13,445 nt of DNA from Cudoniella acicularis (Eukaryota > Ascomycota > Leotiomycetes > Helotiales > Helotiaceae): positions 1 to 13,445 of the forward strand of contig JAAMPI010001518.1 in assembly GCA_013054445.1 (NCBI GenBank), given 5' to 3'. The notes beneath the pieces were generated by a model, which saw nothing but the letters and a program-made list of their open reading frames with translations, was not told the DNA's origin and searched no databases. Each line of letters starts with the position of its first letter. Within the stretch, counting starts at the first letter, position 1. Below are positions 1 to 6,926 of this stretch, piece by piece. Made by a program: the position numbers and the translations under genes.

Positions 1-764
1 CCCTCTCATCCGTAAAAGATTCCCTCCTCTCTGCCGCCTCAGCCGCCAACCGCCCCGCACCCAAAATCCTATGTCTGAAATTAGATGTTACTTCTCAAGA
101 AAGCACCGAAGCCGCAGCAAAATCCATTGAAACGGAGTTTGGGAAATTAGATATAGTGGTTATCAACGCGGGGATTTTGGGCCAAAGGGCACTAATTGCG
201 GATAGTGATCCTGAGGAGTGGTGGGAGGTTTTTAATGTGAATGTGAAGGGTCCGTATCTTGTTACGCGGGCGATTTTGCCGCTTTTGTTGAAGACAGAGG
301 GAGGAGATAAGACGATTGTGGCGACGAGTAGTGTGGGTGCGCATTTGACGTCTCAGACGGTGAGTGCGTATCAGACTAGTAAGCTGGCTTTGGTTAGGTT
401 GATGGAGTTTGTGAGGAGTGAGAATGGAGATAAAGGTGTGATAGCTTTTTCGATCCATCCAGGGAATTGTGTTACGGATATTGTTGGGGGAAAAGAGGGG
501 CTGAATCCGGATTTTAAGGAGAGTGAGTTGTTCTTGTTTTCTTGTTTGTCGTTATAGTGGCGAGTTAGGGTTTGCTAATAGGGAAATTTAGTTTTTGTTG
601 ATACTCCCGAGTTGGCGGCGGATACGATTGTGTACTTGACGAGGGAGAAGAGGGCATGGTTGGGTGGGAGGTATGTTAATGTTACGTGGGATATGCCGGA
701 GCTAATGGCGAAGGAGGAGGAGATTGTTAAGGGGGATAAATTAAAGGTCAAGTTTGACTTTTGA
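1..764 (+). CDS. Short-chain dehydrogenase/reductase (SDR), 3' part, one intron
   Basis: The gene enters from the left edge, so the Rossmann glycine motif and the start codon lie outside the window. Reading is in frame from base 3. Visible SDR landmarks, in order, are an LDVT motif (about 81-92), FGKLDIVVINAG containing the NAG motif (138-173), FNVNVKGPY with the structural Asn (about 231-257), the Ser of ATSSVGAH (327-332), the catalytic YQTSK (Tyr 369-371, Lys 381-383) and a PGNCVTDI segment after the active site. A 69-nt intron (523-591) separates this from a 3' exon ending FDF and TGA at 762-764. Without splicing the frame stops at 555-557. The family carries out NAD(P)-dependent oxidation or reduction of alcohols and ketones; the substrate cannot be told from sequence. 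The visible protein is about 230 residues of a family usually 250-300 long. It is probably a cytosolic enzyme, and no membrane segment is seen. Confidence 0.92.
523..591 (+). other. Spliceosomal intron of the SDR gene
   Basis: The donor is GTGAGT at 523, a GCTAAT branch-site-like motif lies at about 574-579, and the acceptor is TTTAG ending at 591. Phase is 1: the base before the donor and the two after the acceptor make an Ile codon. Joining restores the frame from DFKE to VDTPELAAD, which continues as a typical SDR C-terminus with GGRYVNVTWD. Confidence 0.85.
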
Positions 765-1389
765 GCTGGGACGGGGTGTAGGTACATACAGTTGCAGATT
801 CCCTCTCTTTTACAGGGTCACCTGAAGTACCATGGGTGCTCTAACATGTATGACTTATTGCCTTGGGAGGTTCGACACTGCACTCGCTCAAAAAGAGAAT
901 TGTAGCAATTCGCAATAGAGAAGCAGGTCGTTTTATTTGAGAATGGGTTTATTGCACTATCTTACATGCTTCGAAAACTCTATTCGAAGCCTTCCATCTT
1001 CTTTTCTTTTTGTGTCTCGTGGATCTCCATCATTCAAATTTCTCGTCCAGCTGATCTTTTACTCACAATTTCAATTCTGCCTCCCACTCGAGCTTCACGT
1101 GCCAGTATTTGTTTCCGGTTTGGCATCAATATTATCTAATGGAATGTAAATGCTGTTAACATTTGAACAAAGGACATCGTCTAGCTGCTCTCTTACCTTG
1201 CTCATCATCTCGAAATACTCCCAAAGAGGTGACAGTGCCCGAACCGTCAGCGAGCGGGGTACATTACTTCATCTGCCAAGAGAAACGCGTTGAATTCTTC
1301 TGGCTCGTTGTTGTTATTTGATTTGTCCTCTTCATCTTCACCTTCATCTCCCACAGAGTTATTAATCGTTTTCTTGGACTAGTTCTAGT
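765..1389. other. Intergenic stretch after the SDR gene, no supported gene
   Basis: The stretch presumably starts with the SDR 3' UTR. It contains a tight 6-bp inverted repeat, GAATTG-TAG-CAATTC (897-911), and a CACGTG E-box at about 1098. Open frames at 937-1149 (70 codons) and 1150-1293 (47 codons, ATG start) show no recognisable domain and are probably chance. A pyrimidine-rich tract at 1325-1355 ending in CAG could be an acceptor for the ORF downstream, but no donor and exon pair gave a convincing protein. Confidence 0.4.
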
Positions 1390-1641
1390 TTGCTTCCTTT
1401 TCGTAACATCGCGCTCTCTCTTTTACTGGTGCAATTTGTATTTCATCTCCGGTCAAATGCTCACGAGTTGGAGATTGAGCTTGCAAATGTCATTCTGAGA
1501 GACAGCCGCGCTCACAACGTGCCAGATAAATCTGTGAATAAGGCTATTCGCATGAGTGCGGAGAAGCGGTTTAGAAAGATGAAGGACATCACAGACAGAT
1601 TGTATGAGGAGAATTGCCTGCGACGTGGATGGCCACAGTAA
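1390..1641 (+). CDS. Small coding-like ORF or exon, function unknown
   Basis: This is an open frame of 83 codons beginning with TTG, so the true start is missing or lies in another exon. The first 25 codons are hydrophobic and may be chance or intron. The remainder looks like a soluble charged helical protein (HELEIELANVILRDSR, then MSAEKRFRKMKDITDRLYEE) and ends in RRGWPQ before TAA at 1639-1641. The first in-frame ATG is at 1552 and would leave only 29 residues. I do not recognise the family. It could be the last exon of a small gene whose 5' part is in 1150-1380, a gene relic, or chance. Confidence 0.25.
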   Translation: MLPFRNIALSLLLVQFVFHLRSNAHELEIELANVILRDSRAHNVPDKSVNKAIRMSAEKRFRKMKDITDRLYEENCLRRGWPQ

Positions 1642-2121
1642 TGTCTGCGGACTTCCCTCTCTTTATGCTTGAGGGTTCTCATTAATGGAAAGCAACTCTT
1701 GAGATAAAGTTGGAGCAGTAGAAAGCACTTCCCAGGCAGTCGGGCATCAGAGAGGGTGGGGGGTTCTTTTCGTTTCGTGACAGATGGCCGTTATGGTCTA
1801 TCTCAATTGATTTCTGCGAAGGCTTTGATTGTCATAATCGGCTTTACGTATCTACATCACAAAATCAAAATATCTCTTGACCTTTATGAGGATCCCATTT
1901 GTGTGACCTCCTGACTCGTGAAAACGATATTGATTTGACGTTTTAAGCTTGGACGTTGAGGTGTCTGAGACTAATTTTGTGCCCCACGTTTTGTTGGAAT
2001 GAAATGTTTACTATTTACGTCAAATACCTCAAGTGCCACTTAAAAAGATATAAATACCCCAGATATCCTTCTCCATGTTACCAAATACAATACCTTTATC
2101 TCATGGGCGTTAAAAGAATGA
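1642..2121. other. AT-rich stretch without a supported gene
   Basis: No long open frame is seen on either strand. A GATATAAATACC TATA-like element lies near 2047-2058, about 70 bp before the coding-like fragment at 2122. Nothing else stands out. Confidence 0.4.
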
Positions 2122-2310
2122 GAATATTTCCGTAGAAAATTCTCTTCTGACGGCCGAGCGGTATTTGTTGAAATTCCGCACAATGTCGGCTCAAGTTTGC
2201 CACAGAAAGTAGTTGATGCTATAAGAATTCAGAGCGAGGCTTGGGAGGGATCGCCAGGTTATATGGCACCACGTATCAAAGTGATGTATAGGGGCCCCGA
2301 AGTTATGTAG
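2122..2310 (+). pseudogene. Possible gene fragment, unrecognised protein
   Basis: An open stretch of 62 codons between stops has no usable N-terminal ATG. Its composition is protein-like: a segment VFVEIPHNVGSSLPQKVVDA is followed by IRIQSEAWEGSPGYMAPR and MYRGPEVM, then TAG at 2308-2310. After the stop the same frame gives a further short open stretch to a TAG at about 2361. I do not recognise the family. Lack of a start codon, abrupt ends and AT-rich surroundings fit a decayed gene remnant, but chance cannot be excluded. Confidence 0.2.
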
Positions 2311-2662
2311 GAACCAACAAAGGCTCCGTTGTATCTTATGCCAGGAGCGCTAGACTTCTAGTGAGGACTGGTTGTAGCGGATTCAGAATCTTTAATAAAA
2401 AATTTAAGGATCATTACGAATTAATTATCCTTAAGAAAAAAATGGGTTGAAGTAACCTCGAGATTTCTCACCACCCATTTCTGCTCTTCTGCTCTATGTG
2501 TGATTCACCTGACATGTCTCTCCGGCTTTTGAAATCCGATTCCCGCCGCTGCTCGTCGGTAAACAGTTGGCCCAAACAATACGAGGAAAAGTCGATGAGT
2601 GACGCAACAAGCAGTCTTTATAGTTCAATTTAAGCATTTTCCGTCGACAAACAAAGCAAACA
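2311..2662. other. AT-rich spacer upstream of the tRNA-like gene
   Basis: There is no supported gene. The stretch contains an 8-bp perfect inverted repeat, TTAAGGAT (2404-2411) and ATCCTTAA (2427-2434), with a 15-nt AT-rich spacer, followed by an A-run. Confidence 0.4.
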
Positions 2663-2839
2663 GGGTTGCTAGCTCAGTGGTAGAGCACGCACTCCGAGCT
2701 ATCAATTACTATTGTTTCTTCCGCTGAGACTGTGAAATATTCAGTTGTACTTGAGGGGTTCACCCTCTGCCTGTGGTAGTGCGTATAGTATCTAAACTCT
2801 CGGAGAGCGAGGTCCAAGGTTCGATCCCTTGGCAATCCA
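2663..2839 (+). tRNA. tRNA-like gene interrupted by a ~105-nt insertion, anticodon uncertain
   Basis: Two halves together form a cloverleaf. The acceptor stem is GGGTTGC (2663-2669) with GCAATCC (2832-2838), 7 bp with one G-T pair, and the discriminator is A2839. The D arm GCTC-AGTGGTA-GAGC (2672-2686) contains an A box. The T arm CAAGG-TTCGATC-CCTTG (2815-2831) contains a B box, and the variable region is 5 nt. The anticodon stem is 2688-2692 with 2805-2809 (one A-A mismatch). If an intron occupies 2699-2803, right after position 37, the mature RNA is 72 nt. In that register position 33 is C and the anticodon would read CGA (Ser), but there is no long Ser variable arm. Shifting one base gives U33 and anticodon CCG (Arg) at the cost of a tidy stem. 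The isotype is therefore unresolved, and a tRNA pseudogene or tRNA-derived element is possible. Pol III T-runs follow. Confidence 0.6.
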
Positions 2840-2859
2840 AAAAGAATTTCGATTTTGAC

Positions 2860-2876
2860 TTTTTGGGGAACTTTTT
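2860..2876 (+). terminator. Pol III terminator T-runs
   Basis: TTTTT occurs at 2860-2864, about 20 nt after the tRNA-like 3' end, with a back-up TTTTT at 2872-2876. This fits Pol III termination and supports transcription from the internal A and B boxes. Confidence 0.55.
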
Positions 2877-2884
2877 GTACTGTG

Positions 2885-3136
2885 TATCTCGCTTAAGAAG
2901 AGAGATATCGCTTGCGATGTAAGTTGACCAGGTCGCTCACGTGATTGTCAATAAAACACTTCAAAGTTTAAATCAGTTCAAACAGAGCTAGACAAAAGAA
3001 GTTGAACTATTCAAATCTTGCATTAATATTCTATTAGTTTGTGTAAATTAAAATAATATAATTTTTAGCAGGCATTAAATTCTTTTGAATTGTTTTTTTA
3101 TATCTCGCTTAAAGTGTCCGATATCAGATGCGAGAG
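2885..3136 (+). repeat. Pair of diverged short direct repeats next to the tRNA-like gene
   Basis: TATCTCGCTTAA occurs at 2885-2896 and 3101-3112. Each copy is followed 7 nt later by GATATC (2904 and 3120) and then by a TGCGA motif. The second copy is followed by GCATACAGTATATAGTATCT (3143-3162), which resembles GTGCGTATAGTATCT inside the tRNA insertion (2779-2793). The elements seem related but are too diverged to define ends by eye. Confidence 0.4.
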
Positions 3137-3388
3137 TTGTGACGCATACAGTATATAGTATCTCCGATTCAGAGATGTCGGTTAGGCTCTTCTTACATTC
3201 AGTGAAGAGGCATATATATACGTTATATATACATCCTTTTTCGTTACTTCTACTTAAAGCTGTTCTCTCTATACTGCAAATTACCACTTTGGTTCTCAAA
3301 TATTATTTTTACTATAATTAAGGTTTCCGAGGAACAACACTTCGCAACGCACACCTCAACCTAAAAACAACCTTAATCACCAAAAAAG

Positions 3389-3929
3389 ATGCGATCAGAA
3401 AACAATTTCTGTTGTCGCAAGGACACATCAATCATTATCAATCAGGAAGACGGAATATTCCACCTCTTTATTCAGCTTCCCATCGAGCTACGGCTTATGA
3501 TATGGCACCGTGCCCACGCACTATCTGGTCGCATTTTTGAAGTGGTTGAGATGGGTACTACTTCTTGCGACTGCGGCCAATGTAGCCCTCAGTGCCTCCG
3601 CCGTCAAGCTGCCGAAAGCGTGCTCAAGAATGACGGTGTATTTTGGACAACCACGCCAACAGCTCCCCGATTCTTCTGTCTGTCTGCCGAGAATCGCGTA
3701 TGAGCTATTGCCCCTCTATTCTGCACCATTCAATCCTGTCACCATCAGGAAGCCTGGCCCTAATAATTCTACAACCAACCTCTTATTCAACTGGACTTAT
3801 GATCTACTGTTGGTGAACATGTACGAGTCGTGGATAGGTTTATTGGACATGGAGCTCGTGTTTGTAGACTTGACGTTCACAAAATCTTCATTGCCGTTTT
3901 GGCCGTGCAACTTTCCATTTTTTGAGTAG
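3389..3929 (+). pseudogene. 2EXR-domain protein, frameshifted relic
   Basis: An ATG with good context at 3389 opens a 104-codon frame. Its segment FHLFIQLPIELRLMIW is typical of the fungal 2EXR domain (consensus like F..F..LP.ELR..IW), and RIFEVVEM and TAPRFFCLSAENRV follow. The frame ends at TGA 3701-3703. Related similarity continues in another frame with YELLPLYSAPFNPV and a middle region to FE and TAG at 3927-3929. In family members a V.RESR.E..K.Y segment spans this point, so a small deletion near 3692-3700 best explains the break. The 3' half then fades early. A Cys cluster, CDCGQCSPQC, after the first third is unusual. The role of 2EXR proteins is unknown. No GT-AG intron seen at the break repairs the frame, so I call it a pseudogene, though sequencing error at the junction is possible. 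Confidence 0.72.
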
Positions 3930-3997
3930 TACGACCTCAAACCGTTGCCACTCATTTTTCTTCTCACAAACAAATCAACCCTTGCGAATTCCCCACA

Positions 3998-4585
3998 ACA
4001 CTTCAAATTACCAAAATGACCACAAAGAATAATGCGACCAAAGTAAGGCGTATCCATGCTGACTTATATAGTATTGACTAATACACAATTTGAATTCCCT
4101 TAACAACCAATGAAGCTGTCGCAATATGCAATTTTTTCAACCATTCACGAGCGAGCTGCGCATCACGGAATCACAATATACACTTCGGTATATTTAAATA
4201 ACTGCCAGCTTAAATCAGGATGCAAATAGCTAGAGACAAACAAAATATAAGGAACCTTGATTCTCTATCTTCTAAATAAGCTTGCATAGGATGGTGGTGG
4301 TTTTTGGCTGAAGTATCCAGGGTGGGTTCGTTGCAAGAAAAAACTATCATGATATCACACCAGTTAACAGCTCAACATAATTAAATACACTGCAACTCAA
4401 ATGATAAAGTAAGAAAGACGAACCAAGAACGGCGGATAGTAATTAGTTAACCACATTTCAAGGAACGCTTGCATCTATTGGTGGTGATTGATTGAAGTGT
4501 CCTTGGAAGTTTCGTTGGAGGATGACCACACCGGTTGAAGGCATGACACTTTAAAATACCGAAATGGTCAAACAAGAATATTCCG
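3998..4585 (+). repeat. Three diverged copies of a short repeat
   Basis: The copy at 4281-4378 begins CTTGCAT, continues GGTGGTGGTTTTTGGCTGAA and ends ACACCAGTTAA. It matches 4468-4549, which begins CTTGCAT, continues GGTGGTGATTGATTGAA and ends ACACCGGTTGAA; the spacing is about 187 bp. The tail of that copy, ACACTTTAAAATACC (4546-4560), matches ACACTTCAAATTACC (3998-4012), and both go on into an AAATG trinucleotide. Many of the differences are C/T or G/A transitions. The unit and its ends are not defined. Confidence 0.45.
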
Positions 4586-4872
4586 TAGGAGCAAGAGCTT
4601 TGAGTGTATTGCTTATGTTAATACATCAGAAGCAATTTCAAGCTTTCATATGCGTTGCAAGTACTCCATCTTTTGAAGTCTTCCCTGGCAGAAAACCCGA
4701 CCAACAACTCAACCTCACAGCACTGATCCACGGCAATGATTCTTTCCACATGCAATTTCTTCCCACCTACCCCTCATACCTTCAAACCCCTCAAAGACAC
4801 CAGGGACTCACTAACCTACTCACCTGCCACCCCAAAAAGCCCGTCACAAAAAAGGGGGCAACAACCTCCTGA
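4564..4872 (+). CDS. Doubtful 102-codon ORF, no recognisable domain
   Basis: It starts at ATG 4564 and ends at TGA 4870-4872. The N-terminal part (LSVLLMLIHQKQFQAFICV) is hydrophobic and could read as a signal-like segment. The C-terminal half is Pro/Thr/Lys-rich because the DNA turns C-rich. The ATG sits in a repeat copy that is also found at 3998-4036, where the reading frame closes quickly. No family is recognised and it is probably not a gene. Confidence 0.12.
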   Translation: MVKQEYSVGARALSVLLMLIHQKQFQAFICVASTPSFEVFPGRKPDQQLNLTALIHGNDSFHMQFLPTYPSYLQTPQRHQGLTNLLTCHPKKPVTKKGATTS

Positions 4873-5051
4873 CCAACAAACTATTCCCACCCCATCAATT
4901 CCTCCAAACCCCATTGATGACCCGAGCTCGGCTTAAACAAACTCCACAATCACGCCGTAACCATCGCCATCGCCACAAAACCAAGAGACCTCATCCCTGC
5001 CCCACGGGTCATCCCCCAACAAAGAAATCACTCAGCTGACCTCTCCACCCG

Positions 5052-5067
5052 TGACTCATACCACGTG
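5052..5067 (+). promoter_or_regulatory. TGACTCA (Gcn4/AP-1-type) next to CACGTG E-box
   Basis: TGACTCA at 5052-5058 and CACGTG at 5062-5067 are separated by 3 nt. These are the classic sites for Gcn4/CpcA-type bZIP and Cbf1/Pho4-type bHLH factors respectively. Binding is inferred from the motifs only, and which gene they serve is unknown. Confidence 0.35.
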
Positions 5068-5245
5068 ACACCTCCCCCCCTCAAACCCCCAGCCCCTTCC
5101 GGAGCACCGTTGAGAAAGATTCCAAGAATTCTTCCATGCTCATCATTACCATGAAACAGGAACGAACAATCTCCCACGCGAGTTTCCATGCGTCCCATTA
5201 CCAAGAATAACACGGGGCTCGCAACGCCTTACCGGAAACCGATTG

Positions 5246-5299
5246 AGTGAGTAAGTGAGTGATCAGCCTACAGAGCTGCTGCCTAACCACTTACTCACT
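5246..5299. repeat. 12-bp perfect inverted repeat with 30-nt spacer
   Basis: The left arm AGTGAGTAAGTG (5246-5257) is the exact reverse complement of CACTTACTCACT (5288-5299). The spacer can add a small inner CAGC/GCTG stem. It could form a stem-loop in RNA or mark a dyad protein site. Confidence 0.6.
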
Positions 5300-5406
5300 T
5301 CACCCAACAACACAACCCAGCCAAGTTAGTCCCAGAACGGCATGCCTCACCGCACACTGGCACCGAGTTTATTCCCAAGGCACTGTTTTCCCCGAGGCTA
5401 GATAAT

Positions 5407-5427
5407 TGCCAGCACACCATGCTGGCA
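5407..5427. repeat. 8-bp perfect hairpin, 5-nt loop
   Basis: TGCCAGCA (5407-5414) pairs perfectly with TGCTGGCA (5420-5427) around the loop CACCA. Function is unknown. Confidence 0.55.
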
Positions 5428-5967
5428 CACAAAACAGCACAGCCCTAGCCCTAAACACAACACGGCGTGGCATAAGAAAAAAAACAGAAATGACACTTCA
5501 TCAAAAGAACAAGGCTACAATACAACACACTAGGTAGAAATCAAGGAAGAAAGGAGGCAGAAAGGCATTCTCCAGCCTTTTCCCCCCCTTCCCCTTTACT
5601 CAAGGCTCCAAAAAGAATAATTAAAACCCACTTAAAACACGGGCCGAACAAACCCGAACAATAATAACGCGAAAGTATAGCAAGTGGTATCACGGAAGAA
5701 AAATTTAAAATGTCGTGTTGGCATGAGTGAGCGAAAGAGGAGAGGACACCGAGCAGGCTGCTGCCTATTCCACCACCACCGACACCCATTCTTCCCACAA
5801 CCTTCCGTCAGTCCAGCCATTGGTCCAACCGAAGTACGGAATATTCAACCACTCACACTTAACCACTATACTGGAAAATAAAATAAAACAAAATCGCTCA
5901 CTAGAGACACCCTCTCACACTCACACACGCTCATACGGAGTACTCACCGCGTGAGCGCCAAAAAGCC

Positions 5968-5990
5968 AAAATGAAAATGAAAATGAAAAT
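5968..5990 (+). repeat. AAAATG microsatellite, about 3.8 copies
   Basis: (AAAATG)3 plus AAAAT is immediately followed by a C and a T-run. A simple repeat. Confidence 0.8.
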
Positions 5991-6140
5991 CTTTTTTACT
6001 CCCTACATCCCTTCTGTCTGTCTCGCACGTAAAAAAAAAATCGATATACGTGGTATGTATGATGTAGTGTGATCGTAAAGAATTTTTCGCCCAACGAAGG
6101 CACTACCTACAAGACAAAAGGAAGGAAAGGAAGAAAGTTC

Positions 6141-6311
6141 ATGCGCCCGCATAACCTTACACCCACCCGAACACCTGCACTCGCGCACGCCGGAGGAGCG
6201 GCGGCGGAATTTTCAGCGAGCTCACCTGGGCATCCGCTCCGCTAAGCCCACCACTTCAAGGAAATCGGTATGCGCGACGGTGGTACCGATGCCGCGGGTG
6301 TGCGGCTTGCC
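6141..6311. other. GC-rich island in AT-rich surroundings
   Basis: The island is clearly more GC-rich than the flanks and ends sharply where a GTAAGT motif begins on the plus strand (6312-6317). Plus-strand ATGs at 6141 (34 codons, stop at 6243-6245) and 6270 give short open frames, the latter running directly into GTAAGT. The minus strand holds a more protein-like stretch, listed separately. An inverted repeat ATCGGTA (6264-6270) / TACCGAT (6284-6290) lies inside. It could be an exon, a conserved structured RNA, or a relic. Confidence 0.5.
6222..6311 (-). CDS. Possible minus-strand exon or C-terminus, unrecognised
   Basis: Reading down from 6311 the minus strand gives KPHTRGIGTTVAHTDFLEVV followed by GLAERMP, then AGG and TGA (6224-6222). 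Third positions are mostly G or C although the neighbouring DNA is AT-rich, and the wording looks like a conserved protein segment. Two readings are possible. It could be a C-terminus ending at the TGA, or an internal exon ending at 6226, because CCCAG is followed by GTGAGC, a strong splice donor. A T-rich tract precedes it (minus strand, about 6320-6330), but the only nearby acceptor is a weak AAG ending at 6306. I could not find convincing partner exons and do not know the family. Confidence 0.3.
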   Translation of the reverse strand, partial: GKPHTRGIGTTVAHTDFLEVVGLAERMPR

Positions 6312-6435
6312 GTAAGTGAAAAAATGTTTTATTTTACGAAGCGTACCGATATGGTGATGGCCATAGGTGGTTAGGTTATTCGTAATGATAGTGATGGTTT
6401 TAGGTACATTGCGATATGTGAATGTGTGTGTATGT

Positions 6436-6926
6436 AATCGGCTTCGGGTTTAAATCTATGAAGGGGGGCTGTGCCTTTCGGAGAGGTAGTGAGTGGCTTT
6501 GTAAGTTTACAATACGAAGTACTAGTAGGTAGCTGTGTATTAATTGATTGTATGTAGATGTATGGAATCGTCGGTCGGATTTACACTGTGCCCCTTTTCG
6601 GAGAGAGGAGCTTCGTAAGTTTGAAATGTTTGAGGAAGGTAGGTAGGTACACGAAATAGCTGAAATTTGATTATTTGGCCATCGGTCGGATTTATCACTG
6701 TGCCTCTGTCGCGAACGATTTAGGGAGGCAGAACGAGGTAATCATCGGCTTTAAACTCCTCCTACTCGTTCTCGTAATGTGCCTCTATCTTTACGCCGAT
6801 TTTGTGTCATGACTCTGAACGAAGCTGCTTAGAATTTAGATAAAACAAAATGCAGTATAGTATGTAATAATCATCGGCCTTAAACTGCGCCTTCAACCAC
6901 CTTGGCCGAAGGCACAATTTAAAGCC
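6436..6926 (+). repeat. Cluster of five degenerate repeat units
   Basis: Units share an ATCGG, TTTAAA-like core and GTGCC order. Units at 6436-6510 and 6566-6624 share AATCG, TTTCGGAGAG and a TTCGTAAGTTT-like end (TTTGTAAGTTT in the first). TCGGTCGGATTTA-CACTGTGCC at 6571-6592 recurs at 6682-6704 with one added T. TAATCATCGGCTTTAAACT at 6739-6757 recurs at 6868-6886 with one C/T difference. The last unit is part of an inverted repeat. No protein is coded. The cluster looks like local duplications that decayed by point mutation. Confidence 0.6.
6876..6926. repeat. 19-nt-arm inverted repeat
   Basis: The left arm is 6876-6894 (GGCCTTAAACTGCGCCTTC) and the right arm 6908-6926, with a 13-nt spacer. 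The reverse complement of the right arm differs at three sites, and at each the left arm has C where the other has T. As RNA the three would be wobble or A-C pairs. Confidence 0.65.

Larger units (their letters stand above)
2840..3388. other. AT-rich intergenic region between tRNA-like gene and 2EXR relic
   Basis: Apart from the T-runs and the short repeats there is no supported gene. The 78-codon open frame at 3085-3321 and its antisense counterpart are low-complexity and overlap the repeats. A CACGTG E-box lies near 2939. An A-rich leader (3361-3388) precedes the ATG at 3389. Confidence 0.4.
4873..6140. other. C-rich, stop-poor intergenic DNA
   Basis: Nothing convincing is coded on either strand. 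The plus strand is strongly C- and A-rich, which creates spurious open frames. Distinct items within it are listed separately: a Gcn4-type site beside an E-box (5052-5067), hairpins (5246-5299 and 5407-5427) and an AAAATG tract (5968-5990). A telobox-like CCCTAGCCCTAAA lies at 5443-5455. Confidence 0.4.

Noticed and set aside
192..458. Minus-strand 88-codon ORF inside the SDR gene
   Set aside because: It is antisense to the SDR catalytic core, which has all expected motifs in the sense frame.
866..880. GGTTCGACACT as a tRNA B box
   Set aside because: No T-stem or acceptor pairing surrounds it and no A box lies upstream.
1247..1378. Minus-strand acidic peptide of about 44 codons (NSVGDEGEDEEDK)
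   Set aside because: It is open between stops but has no start or partner exon, and its acidity simply mirrors a pyrimidine-rich plus-strand tract.
2406..2418. AAGGATCATTACG, resembling the 18S/ITS1 junction
   Set aside because: The match is only about a dozen bases and the flanks do not resemble rDNA. It belongs to an AT-rich inverted repeat.
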